DNA of 64,000 bases from Dryocola sp032051265 (lineage in GTDB: Bacteria; Pseudomonadota; Gammaproteobacteria; Enterobacterales; Enterobacteriaceae): the NCBI GenBank assembly GCA_032051265.1, contig DAMBYU010000004.1, forward strand, positions 310,001 through 374,000, written 5' to 3'. Positions 53,745-61,921 of this stretch are shown in pieces (position 1 is the first letter of the stretch; each line of letters starts with the position of its first letter). The notes beneath the pieces were generated by a model that saw only the letters and a list, made by a program, of their open reading frames with translations, was not told the DNA's origin and searched no databases. The position numbers were made by a program, and so were the translations under genes.

Positions 53745-54950
53745 TTATCCCGCGCTCATCGCATCCCCCAGTTGAAAAATCGGTAAATACATGGCGATGA
53801 CCAGCGTACCGATGATTATCCCTATCGTTATCATCATTACAGGTTCAAGTGCGGCCGCGAGCGTGTCCGCCAGCTCCCGGGTGCGATCGTAATGCCAGGT
53901 CGCCAGCCTTTCCAGCATAAGATCCAGCGCTCCTGATTCTTCGCCGATACGTATTAACTGGGAACACAAAGGTGTAAAGCAACCGGCGTTGTCTACGGTG
54001 CGCCAGAAAGGTGTTCCTTGTGCAACCTGGGAGGCTAAATGGGTAAGCACCTTTTTCCACAGCAGGGGCGTTAATGTTTGTTCGACCGCTGTCAGCCCTT
54101 GCAGCAGTGGAATACCAGCCTGCTGTGAAAGCGACAGCGTGGTATAAATTTGGCTGAGTATTTGCCCTCGCCATAGCGGGGCGACAAGAGGGATGTGAAG
54201 CAAAAGCTTTTGTTCATACTCTTTCCAGCGTGGGTTGCTTTTGCGCAACGTAAGCCAGAAAACCGCAGCGATAAAACCTGTCAGCAACCACCATCCGCCT
54301 TGCGTCGTCACCCAGCCGGAAATTGCCATAACCGCAAGCGTGATGGCTGGCAATGAAGCATTGAAAGAACGATAGATGGCGGCAAATTCGGGCAGCACAA
54401 ATCCCATCATGCCAGCGGTAACCGCAAAAGCCACGGCCAGGATAAACAGCGGGTAACGCAGCGCTGTCATCACTTTTTTATGCAGACGATAAAGCTGCTC
54501 CTGTTGGTCCGCCAACCTGCGGCTGCATTCATCGAGTTTGCCCGTAAGCTCCCCGATATGGATAAGCGAGATAAAGAGCGGCGGGAAGATCCCAGGCCAC
54601 TGACGAAGCGCGTCAGAAAAAGGAACGCCCTGTGAAACCTGTTGTTCGATGCGCAGAAGTAAAGCACGCCATTCCCGGTACTGATGCTGGTTTGCCATAA
54701 GAGCCAGTCCATCAGCGAGGGGGATGCCGGCCTGAAGAAGGGTCGCCAACTGACGAAACAGCTGTATTTTTTGCTGGATGTGCCAGCATCCGCGACGGTT
54801 CCCGGTATGCTTACGCGCGCTGAGTAACTGTAACTGCTGCTCAGAGAGTTGCGTTTCCACGGATGAGCGATCGTCCGCGAGCATCGAACCTTCTCTGAGT
54901 TGCCCCAGCGGATCTACGGCTTGCCAGTTCCAGACCAAAAATTTAGCCAT
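53745..54950 (-). CDS. hofC: Type IV pilus assembly inner membrane protein HofC (PilC/GspF family)
   Basis: Platform protein of the type IV pilus/type II secretion family. 401 aa (E. coli 400) with two GspF domains (about 55-185 and 260-390) and three membrane segments. LATLLQAGIPLADGLALMA and the end GTLVIAMYLPIFQLGDAMSAG are typical. Much less like its E. coli counterpart than the neighbouring housekeeping genes are. Overlaps hofB by 8 nt. Confidence 0.93.
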   Translation of the reverse strand: MAKFLVWNWQAVDPLGQLREGSMLADDRSSVETQLSEQQLQLLSARKHTGNRRGCWHIQQKIQLFRQLATLLQAGIPLADGLALMANQHQYREWRALLLRIEQQVSQGVPFSDALRQWPGIFPPLFISLIHIGELTGKLDECSRRLADQQEQLYRLHKKVMTALRYPLFILAVAFAVTAGMMGFVLPEFAAIYRSFNASLPAITLAVMAISGWVTTQGGWWLLTGFIAAVFWLTLRKSNPRWKEYEQKLLLHIPLVAPLWRGQILSQIYTTLSLSQQAGIPLLQGLTAVEQTLTPLLWKKVLTHLASQVAQGTPFWRTVDNAGCFTPLCSQLIRIGEESGALDLMLERLATWHYDRTRELADTLAAALEPVMMITIGIIIGTLVIAMYLPIFQLGDAMSAG

Positions 54951-56328
54951 GGGGCACTCCCAGCACGCGGTAGATCTCTTTAAGCGTTGTCAGCCCCTTT
55001 GAGACAGCCAGGCAGCCGCTTGCAAACAGCGTGACCATACCTTGCTCGCGCGCAAGCCGTTCAATCTCTGCGGTATGGGCTCCCGAGGCGATTGCCGCCC
55101 GTACACTGTTTTCAATCGGCAGAATTTCAAACAGGGCAGCGCGTCCATAATATCCGCCGTAGCAGCGTTCACAGCCGACGGCCTGCCAGTCCGGCAGCGG
55201 CGTTGGCCAAATTTGTGCGGGCAAAGAGAGCTTTTCATGCGGCTGCTTTTTGCAATGCGGACATAGCTTGCGGACCAGACGCTGCGCCACCACCATCTTA
55301 AGGGCTGATGCCAGCATCCAGCGGGCAACGCCCATTTGCTCAAGGCGAATTACGGTTTCAATGGTCGAGTTAGTATGCAGCGTAGATAACACCAGATGCC
55401 CCGTCTGGGCTGCTTTAACGGCAATCTCCGCCGTTTCGCTATCCCTGATTTCACCGACCATGATTACATCTGGATCCTGCCTTAACAGCGCCCGAAGCAC
55501 GCTCTGAAAGGTCAGCCCGGCTTTGGTATTGACCTGCGTCTGATTCAGCCCCGGCAACGGCATCTCAACCGGATCCTCAACGCTGCATACGTTGGTGCCC
55601 GGCTGGTTCAACGCGTTAAGAGCGCTATATAAGGTGAGGGTTTTACCACTTCCGGTAGGGCCGGTAACCAGAATCATGCCCTGTGGATGAGCCAGCGCGG
55701 CCTCGAAAAAAACGCTGTTTTCGCGGGACATCCCCAGGGCAGCAAGCTCCAGCGGCTGTTCGCTTTGCTGGAGCAAGCGCAGCACTACCTTTTCCCCGTG
55801 CCGTACGGGAAGCGTGGAAATTCTGAATGAGGCTTTACCGGTGGCGGTATCCACGTCCATTTGGCCATCCTGAGGCAGGCGGCGCTCCGCAATATCGAGG
55901 TTGCCTAATACTTTTAGTCGCGCGGTTAGCGGGGCAGCAAGGCTTGCGGAAAGAAGAGGCTGTAGCTGCAACACGCCGTCTATACGTAACCTTACTCTGT
56001 AATTTTCCTCCGTAGGTTCGAAATGGATATCTGATGCCCGTAGCTGAATGGCTTTTTGCAGGGTTTCGCTTAGTAGCGTAACGACAGAGCGCCCGTTCTC
56101 CTGCTCCTCTTCAGAAAGGGGGGCCGCAGGGAGGTGCCTGACCTTTTCCAGACGTTCGACGGACCAGTACTCGACATCAATAGATTTGTCGCTGATAAAG
56201 CGTAATGATTCAAACAGCTGTACCGGTGGATTGCGCGCCACGGCAATGCGTAACCGATGCTCCTCCTCCCCAAGCAGCACGGCATGATACTGGGCACACA
56301 GGGCGAGGAGTTGTTGACGACTGGACAT
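54943..56328 (-). CDS. hofB: Type IV pilus assembly ATPase HofB (PilB/GspE family)
   Basis: Cytoplasmic hexameric ATPase for pilus extension. 461 aa as in E. coli. Walker A GPTGSGKT (223-230), Asp box and Walker B around PDVIMVGEIRDSETAEIA, His box TGHLVLSTLHTN, and the C-terminal four-cysteine zinc site (CPHCKK and CERCYGG). 2 bp after ppdD. Confidence 0.95.
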   Translation of the reverse strand: MSSRQQLLALCAQYHAVLLGEEEHRLRIAVARNPPVQLFESLRFISDKSIDVEYWSVERLEKVRHLPAAPLSEEEQENGRSVVTLLSETLQKAIQLRASDIHFEPTEENYRVRLRIDGVLQLQPLLSASLAAPLTARLKVLGNLDIAERRLPQDGQMDVDTATGKASFRISTLPVRHGEKVVLRLLQQSEQPLELAALGMSRENSVFFEAALAHPQGMILVTGPTGSGKTLTLYSALNALNQPGTNVCSVEDPVEMPLPGLNQTQVNTKAGLTFQSVLRALLRQDPDVIMVGEIRDSETAEIAVKAAQTGHLVLSTLHTNSTIETVIRLEQMGVARWMLASALKMVVAQRLVRKLCPHCKKQPHEKLSLPAQIWPTPLPDWQAVGCERCYGGYYGRAALFEILPIENSVRAAIASGAHTAEIERLAREQGMVTLFASGCLAVSKGLTTLKEIYRVLGVPHG

Positions 56329-56330
56329 GG

Positions 56331-56792
56331 TTATTCTCCCGCAGCCTCGCCAGGCGTTTCATTCTCGAAGCGGAAGACATCTTCGCATGCCTGTTTTAGA
56401 GAGCCGCCGTCCGCGACACTGCAGCTGCGTTTCCAGCTCTCAACGCCTTCTGAATCTTTCCATACGGGTGTTAACGCCACCGTTAACCCGTTTAGCGTTT
56501 CCTGGCCGGTAAGGGTTACAACGCCATGTTCAACTAGCATGCTACTGATGTAACGAGTGGTTTTTACAGAGGGAATACCGTTAGTCCCTGCGTCGCACGC
56601 CGTTACTCCCCCTTTGTCTATGGCGCAGAGTTCAACTGCCGTTCGGTAGGGCACAAAAGATTGCAGCATATCGGTGAGTGCCGCTTTGCGCAGATAACTC
56701 TGGTAGGAAGGAATGCCGATAGCGCTCAGAATCGCAATGATGCCAATCACCACCATCAGTTCAATAAGAGTAAATCCTTTTTGCTTATTCAT
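56331..56792 (-). CDS. ppdD: Prepilin peptidase-dependent major type IV pilin PpdD
   Basis: Major pilin of the enterobacterial type IV pilus. 153 aa (E. coli 146). Prepilin leader MNKQKG, cleavage before F7, and the hydrophobic helix FTLIELMVVIGIIAILSAIG with Glu5 of the mature protein. Cysteines in VELCAIDKGGVTACDAGTNG and RSCSVADGG, QACEDVF fit the pilin disulfides. First gene of ppdD-hofB-hofC. Confidence 0.95.
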   Translation of the reverse strand: MNKQKGFTLIELMVVIGIIAILSAIGIPSYQSYLRKAALTDMLQSFVPYRTAVELCAIDKGGVTACDAGTNGIPSVKTTRYISSMLVEHGVVTLTGQETLNGLTVALTPVWKDSEGVESWKRSCSVADGGSLKQACEDVFRFENETPGEAAGE

Positions 56793-56944
56793 AGCTCGCT
56801 CCTCAGGAAAGAGGCGAAACTTTGACAGGCCGGTTCACGGCCTGCGAGAAGCAAAAAGCGCATCAGGAAGCGGCTTTCCGGAATTTTTAATTAGATTGCA
56901 AAAGCAGACAGCAACGACGCGAACGGTTTCGCAAAACGGGGGAA

Positions 56945-56966
56945 AGATGGGCCTTCTGACCCATCT
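56945..56966 (-). terminator. Possible nadC terminator
   Basis: AGATGGG / CCCATCT stem with an 8-nt loop, 12 bp past the nadC stop, followed on the minus strand by only a short T-run (TTTCCCCC). It probably separates nadC from ppdD. Confidence 0.5.
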
Positions 56967-56977
56967 TAAAAGAATGA

Positions 56978-57868
56978 TTAGCGGAAGCGCATAGAAAGGT
57001 CGAGGGCGCGGAGATGCTTGGTGAGAGCGCCCACTGAAATAAAGTTGACACCCGTTTCAGCAAATTTACGCAGCGTTTCTTTCGTCACGTTACCGGAAAC
57101 TTCCAGTTGCGCTTTGCCTGCGGTCAGCGCAACAGCCTGACGCATCTGCTCAACGTTGAAGTTATCAAGCATGATGATATCCGCACCGGCTTTAAGCGCC
57201 TGTTGCAGCTCATCCAGAGATTCTACTTCCACCTCTACCGGCACGTCCGGATGTAGCCAGAACGCTTTTTCCACCGCCTGGCGAATCGAACCGGAGGAAA
57301 TAATGTGGTTTTCTTTGATTAAAAACGCGTCCGACAACCCCAGGCGGTGGTTGCTGCCGCCGCCGCAAAGTACGGCATATTTCAGCGCGGTACGCAGGCC
57401 CGGCAGGGTTTTACGCGTATCCAGAAGCTGCGTGTTTGTTCCCGCCAGCAAATCGACGCAGGTACGAACTTCGCTTGCCACGCCGGAAAGCGTTTGTACG
57501 AAGTTTAGCGCGGTGCGTTCGCCGGTTAACAGTACGCGGGAGGGGCCATCAAGCTCGAAAAGCGGCTGATCTGCTGTTACCGCCTGGCCATCTTCCACAT
57601 GCCATTTTACTTCAACGTCGCCGCCTAGCTGGATAAAGACCTCTTCAACCCAGCGTTTACCGCAAAATACACCCTCTTCACGAGTAATCACTATGGCGTG
57701 CGAAACATGATCTTCAGCTAACAACTGAGCGGTAATATCTTTATGAGGATCGACGTCGCCGCCAAGATCTTCACGCAGAGCAAAGGAGACGGCCTGGGGA
57801 ATATCAAGGCTGATGCGTTCGAGAAGCTCGTCACGTCGGCGGTCTGGGTTATAACGGCGGGGCGGCAT
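56978..57868 (-). CDS. nadC: Nicotinate-nucleotide pyrophosphorylase NadC
   Basis: Quinolinate phosphoribosyltransferase of NAD synthesis. 296 aa (E. coli 297). LLDTRKTLPGLRTALKYAV with the conserved arginine and lysine residues, HRLGLSDAFLIKENH and IMLDNFNVEQMRQAV mark the type II PRTase fold. Divergent from ampD with an 84-bp gap. Confidence 0.98.
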   Translation of the reverse strand: MPPRRYNPDRRRDELLERISLDIPQAVSFALREDLGGDVDPHKDITAQLLAEDHVSHAIVITREEGVFCGKRWVEEVFIQLGGDVEVKWHVEDGQAVTADQPLFELDGPSRVLLTGERTALNFVQTLSGVASEVRTCVDLLAGTNTQLLDTRKTLPGLRTALKYAVLCGGGSNHRLGLSDAFLIKENHIISSGSIRQAVEKAFWLHPDVPVEVEVESLDELQQALKAGADIIMLDNFNVEQMRQAVALTAGKAQLEVSGNVTKETLRKFAETGVNFISVGALTKHLRALDLSMRFR

Positions 57869-57952
57869 GATAAAACTCCGAAATGGCTAAATTAAGGTCG
57901 AAACATGCTACTCTGATGCGACTTCGAGTGCCACTACTGAGGAGAATCACGC

Positions 57953-58501
57953 ATGCGGCTTTTAAACGGCTGGCTGGTGGGCGTGAAGCATATCCCTTCC
58001 CCACATTTCGATTGCCGACCGGAAGATGAACACCCTTCTTTACTGGTGGTGCATAACATCAGTCTGCCGCCGGGAGAATTTGGCGGACCCTGGATTGATG
58101 CCTTATTTACCGGCAAGCTTGATCCAGACGCGCATCCCTATTTTGCTGGCATTGCCCATTTGCGAGTCTCCGCGCATTGTTTGATCCGCCGCGACGGTGA
58201 AATTGTGCAGTATGTGCCTTTTGATAAACGAGCCTGGCATGCTGGCGTCTCGGTTTATCAGGGAAGGGAGCGCTGTAACGATTTTTCTATCGGAATCGAA
58301 CTGGAAGGTACCGATACCTTACCCTACACTGACGAACAATATCAGCAGCTGGCCTCGCTTACCCGCTTGTTAATTCAGCACTATCCTTCCGTTGCCGATA
58401 ACATGACGGGCCATTGTGATATCGCACCCGGACGTAAAACCGATCCTGGATCTTCTTTTGACTGGGGCCGTTTTCGTCGGACGTTAAGTCACGTCGAATA
58501 A
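57953..58501 (+). CDS. ampD: 1,6-anhydro-MurNAc-L-alanine amidase AmpD
   Basis: Cytoplasmic zinc amidase that recycles muropeptides and so keeps ampC beta-lactamase off where AmpR is present. 182 aa (E. coli 183). Zinc ligands: H34 (LLVVHNISLP) and the His/Asp pair of GHCDIAPGRKTDPG near 154/164. The frame is intact and all ligands are present, so no derepression is predicted. Followed by ampE. Confidence 0.97.
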   Translation: MRLLNGWLVGVKHIPSPHFDCRPEDEHPSLLVVHNISLPPGEFGGPWIDALFTGKLDPDAHPYFAGIAHLRVSAHCLIRRDGEIVQYVPFDKRAWHAGVSVYQGRERCNDFSIGIELEGTDTLPYTDEQYQQLASLTRLLIQHYPSVADNMTGHCDIAPGRKTDPGSSFDWGRFRRTLSHVE

Positions 58502-58510
58502 GGAGATGAC

Positions 58511-59365
58511 ATGACGCTTTTTACGCTCTTACTGGTTATGCTCTGGGAGCGCCTGTTTAAGATGGGCGAGCACTGGCAGTTAGATCATCGCCTGGAAGTT
58601 ATTTTCCGGCGGATAAAACATTTTTCGATGCTGCGCACGATTTTGATGACGGCGCTGTGCATGCTGATTGTTTTCCTTTGCGTGCGCGCTTTACAGGGGC
58701 TGTTCTTTAATATCCCACTGCTGGTGTTCTGGATTGCGCTTGGCGTGTTGTGTATCGGGGCGGGGCAGGTTCGCCTGCATTACCACGCCTATTTGCAGGC
58801 CGCCAGCCACGACGATCTGCACGCGCGCGATATGATGGCTAACGAGCTGACGCTGATTCACGGCGTGCCGCCTGACTGCGATGAGCGTGAATATCTTAAA
58901 GAGCTCCAGAACGCGCTGCTGTGGATTAATTTCCGCTTCTATCTCGCTCCGCTTTTCTGGTTTATCGTCGGAGGATTGTGGGGGCCGGTTACGCTTGCTG
59001 GATATGCTTTCCTGCGCGCGTGGCAAACCTGGCTTGCGCGTCATCATACGCCGCATCAGCGTTTGCTCTCGGGTATCGATGCTATTTTACATGTGCTTGA
59101 TTGGTTGCCGGTACGTTTAGTCGGCGTGGCTTACGCCTTGCTTGGGCACGGTGAAAAAGCCCTGCCGGCATGGTTTGCAACGCTTGCCGATCGTCACTCC
59201 TCCCAGTATCAGGTGCTGACCCAGCTTGCGCAATATTCGCTGGCACGCGAGCCGCACCATGACAAGATTAAAACACCAAAAGCCGCTGTTTCGATGGCTA
59301 AGAAAGCTTCGCTGGCGATCGTGGTCGTGGTGGCATTGCTGACGATTTACGGCACTCTGGTCTGA
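58511..59365 (+). CDS. ampE: Inner membrane protein AmpE
   Basis: Membrane protein of unknown activity (CobD/CbiB-like), proposed as a sensory partner of AmpD. 284 aa as in E. coli, with four hydrophobic segments (about 1-12, 40-85 as two, 135-160, 265-284). 9 bp after ampD. Confidence 0.95.
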   Translation: MTLFTLLLVMLWERLFKMGEHWQLDHRLEVIFRRIKHFSMLRTILMTALCMLIVFLCVRALQGLFFNIPLLVFWIALGVLCIGAGQVRLHYHAYLQAASHDDLHARDMMANELTLIHGVPPDCDEREYLKELQNALLWINFRFYLAPLFWFIVGGLWGPVTLAGYAFLRAWQTWLARHHTPHQRLLSGIDAILHVLDWLPVRLVGVAYALLGHGEKALPAWFATLADRHSSQYQVLTQLAQYSLAREPHHDKIKTPKAAVSMAKKASLAIVVVVALLTIYGTLV

Positions 59366-59384
59366 GACCAGAGGCCGTCTGTCA

Positions 59385-60341
59385 TCAAGGATGGTCGGCG
59401 GGCGGGATGCCAAAAACGGGCATTCCGTCCTCATCCCAAATTATTTCCTTCAGCCGGGTATGGCGATTGGGGTCATAAAGCGGATCGCCCTCAATCTCCG
59501 TATAATTCCGAGCGTGATAAACCAGCACATCCTCTCCCTCTTTCGTTCTGGTAAAGCTGTTGTGGCCGGGTCCGTACTGCTTGTTTTCATAGCTGGTGGT
59601 AAATACCGGCTGTGCTGATTTGTGCCAGTTGCCCGCTTTTGTTGGATCGGCAGCCAGATCGATCCACAGCAGCCCCAGGCAATAATTCTCATCCGTGGCG
59701 CTGGCAGAATAGCTGACAAACAGCCTTTCGCCGTGTGTTACTACCGCAGGCCCTTCATTAACCATAAAGCCGCGGCACTCCCACTCAAGCTCCGGTTTGC
59801 TCAGCATGACGGGTTCGCCTTTAATTGACCAGGGCGACTCCATTTCAGCGAGATAGATATTTGAGTTGCCGGGAATGTTTGGATCTTTTTGCGCCCACAG
59901 ATACCACTGTTTTCCCTGATGCGAGAAGGTTGTGGCATCAAGGCAGAAAGAGTCAAACTGCGTTTTGATCTGGCCTTTTTCAGTCCACTTACCGGTTAAC
60001 GGGTTCGCGTCCGCGCATTCCAGAGCAAACATGCGATGCTGGAACATATTGAGCTTATCCAGCTCCTGCGTATGGGTTGCCGCGAAGTAGAGGTACCATT
60101 TGCCGTTCACATGATGCAGCTCCGGAGCCCAGATGAGCTTACTCATTGGGCCCTCATCTGGCTTGTGCCAGACGACGACGGGCCTGGCATGGGCCAACTC
60201 GCTAATGGTCGCCGCGCGTCGAATTTCCAGCCTGTCGTATTCCGGTACTGAGGCAACGAAGTAATACCACTCCTCATGCAGCAAAATAAAAGGATCGGCT
60301 CGCTGCTCAATAAAAGGGTTAGGCCACTGATTTTGCGTCAT
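59385..60341 (-). CDS. Glycoside hydrolase family 43 protein (likely arabinofuranosidase or xylosidase)
   Basis: 318 aa from the ATG at 60341 (MTQNQWPNPFIEQRADPFIL), with AAGGA 10 nt upstream; a longer frame start 60 nt upstream lies inside the transporter gene. Five-bladed propeller of GH43: general base D16 (RADPF), pKa modulator D135 (FCLDATTF), general acid E196 (VNEGPAV) and GPGHNSF with the conserved His260. No signal peptide, so it would act on imported short oligosaccharides. Follows the symporter gene by 10 bp. Not in E. coli K-12 at this place. Family certain; substrate (alpha-L-arabinofuranosyl or beta-D-xylosyl) is a guess from family. Confidence 0.9.
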   Translation of the reverse strand: MTQNQWPNPFIEQRADPFILLHEEWYYFVASVPEYDRLEIRRAATISELAHARPVVVWHKPDEGPMSKLIWAPELHHVNGKWYLYFAATHTQELDKLNMFQHRMFALECADANPLTGKWTEKGQIKTQFDSFCLDATTFSHQGKQWYLWAQKDPNIPGNSNIYLAEMESPWSIKGEPVMLSKPELEWECRGFMVNEGPAVVTHGERLFVSYSASATDENYCLGLLWIDLAADPTKAGNWHKSAQPVFTTSYENKQYGPGHNSFTRTKEGEDVLVYHARNYTEIEGDPLYDPNRHTRLKEIIWDEDGMPVFGIPPADHP

Positions 60342-60351
60342 GCTGCGTTCC

Positions 60352-61752
60352 TTACGGTTTGACTTCGACAGGTTTGCTGTCCTGGTATTCATTGAGCTCA
60401 CGATAGTTAAGACGGCGCTTTTCCAGGTCGGCCTGAATAGTTTTCATCAGTTCGCGGTCGACTTTCAGTAAACGGACCACGCCTGCGGTAATGAGATAGC
60501 CTACGCCCGGGATGACCGTAAACAGCATCACGATACCATTAAGCGCGTCGGCTCCTTGCTGTTTTGCTCCCGCGTCGTAGCCATACCAGGAAAGTAAAAA
60601 GCCAACCATTGCCCCCGCGACGGCCAGTCCTACTTTGAGGAAGAACAGATTGCCGGAGAAGCTGATGCCGGTGATGCGTTTGCCGGTTTTCCATTCACCA
60701 TAATCGTCCACGTCGGCCATCAACGACCAGTGCAGCGGGGAAGGGATCTGATGCAGCACGTTCAGCAGGAAGTACATCACGACAATCAGCGTGGTGGCGT
60801 GTGGGTCGAGGAAATAGAAACCGCTGGAGAAAAGCGCTAGCGCGATATTGGTCCAGAAAAATACCTTCAGCTTACAGAAGCGGTCAGTAAGGACCTTGGC
60901 GAGCATGCTGCCGCCCATCATGCCGATAACGCCCAGGCTGATAAATAAAGTCGCGAAGCTGGTGCTCTGCTGCATCACCCAGGTGACGTAATACATGGTG
61001 GCCGCCATGCGAATAAATCCGGGGCAGACGTTGCATAACGTCAGCAGCAAAATACGTACCCACTGATCGTTTTTCCAGACGTCTTTTAAATCGGCCTTCA
61101 GGTCGTCATTGCTTGGCACCGCCGGACGAATACGTTCGCGCACGGTGGAGAAGCAGAACAGGAACATGCACATGCCCAACAAGCCCAGCACCGTCATGGC
61201 CCACTGATAGCCTTTGGCTTTATCGCCTCCGCCAAACCAGTCCACCATCGGCAACAGACTCAGAGAGAGAATCAGCGTTGCGATGCCAACCATCACAAAG
61301 CGATAAGACTGGCACGCCACGCGCTCTTTTGGGTCGTTGGTAATAACGCTCCCCAGCGAGCAATAGGGAATATTAATCGCGGTGTAGGTCAGAGAAAGCA
61401 GGAAATAGGTGACAAAGGCATAGATAACTTTGCTGCTGTAGCTCCAGTCAGGCGTGGTAAACATCAGCACGCTGAAGAAGGCGAAGGGGAAGGCAATCCA
61501 CAAAAGCCATGGACGAAAACGGCCCCAGCGGCTTTGGGTACGATCGGCAATAGCGCCCATTATCGGGTCGGTGACCGCATCAATTACGCGCACTGAAAGG
61601 AGAAGTACACCAACCAGCGCCGGAGCCAGACCGAAGATATCGGTATAAAAATAGTTCACAAACAACATAATGGCGCCGAAGATAATATTGCAGCCGGCGT
61701 CACCCATCCCGTAACCGATTTTTTCTTTTATAGATAATTTGCCGTTTTCCAT
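60352..61752 (-). CDS. GPH-family glycoside/pentoside:cation symporter
   Basis: 466 aa from the ATG at 61752 (MENGKLSIKEKIGYGMGDAG), with AGGAG 9 nt before. About 12 membrane segments. The GPH signature KEKIGYGMGDAGCNI and loop DPIMGAIADRTQSRWGRFRPW are very clear, as in XynT/YagG, YicJ and MelB. Likely imports short pentose oligosaccharides or glycosides for the adjacent GH43 enzyme. Possible AraC-type sites lie at its 5' side (61774-61790 and 61832-61848). No equivalent gene lies between ampE and aroP in E. coli K-12. Confidence 0.92.
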   Translation of the reverse strand: MENGKLSIKEKIGYGMGDAGCNIIFGAIMLFVNYFYTDIFGLAPALVGVLLLSVRVIDAVTDPIMGAIADRTQSRWGRFRPWLLWIAFPFAFFSVLMFTTPDWSYSSKVIYAFVTYFLLSLTYTAINIPYCSLGSVITNDPKERVACQSYRFVMVGIATLILSLSLLPMVDWFGGGDKAKGYQWAMTVLGLLGMCMFLFCFSTVRERIRPAVPSNDDLKADLKDVWKNDQWVRILLLTLCNVCPGFIRMAATMYYVTWVMQQSTSFATLFISLGVIGMMGGSMLAKVLTDRFCKLKVFFWTNIALALFSSGFYFLDPHATTLIVVMYFLLNVLHQIPSPLHWSLMADVDDYGEWKTGKRITGISFSGNLFFLKVGLAVAGAMVGFLLSWYGYDAGAKQQGADALNGIVMLFTVIPGVGYLITAGVVRLLKVDRELMKTIQADLEKRRLNYRELNEYQDSKPVEVKP

Positions 61753-61773
61753 TAACAACGCTCCTGACCAGAA

Positions 61774-61848
61774 TATGGACAAGATTATTGGTCCGACATG
61801 TGAAATTTGCGCAGCAGGAAACCGTTGCAGAGATGGACAATCGTGTCG
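61774..61848 (-). promoter_or_regulatory. Possible AraC-type half-sites before the symporter gene
   Basis: Minus-strand CAATAATCTTGTCCATA (61774-61790) shares TTGTCCATA with araO2 in this window; a second TTGTCCAT occurs at about 61832-61848. A TGTGA (61799-61803), half a CRP site, lies between. The left half of the AraC consensus (TAGC) is not matched and the 58-bp spacing is not the standard 21 bp, so this is suggestive only. Confidence 0.3.
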
Positions 61849-61875
61849 TAGAGAGGAAAGTGTGAGGCAGATAAC

Positions 61876-61907
61876 AAAGCGCCCGCCTTCTGCAAGCGGG
61901 CGCTTTA
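61876..61907 (-). terminator. aroP terminator
   Basis: AAAGCGCCCGC / GCGGGCGCTTT stem with loop TTGCAGAAG-like, 14 bp past the aroP stop; T-run after it is short (TTTGTTA). Confidence 0.85.
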
Positions 61908-61921
61908 ACTAACAGGCGAGC

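Noticed and set aside
59385..61752. GH43 cassette as a recent mobile island
   Set aside because: No flanking repeats, integrase or tRNA and no obvious shift in base composition by eye; it may equally be ancestral and lost in E. coli.
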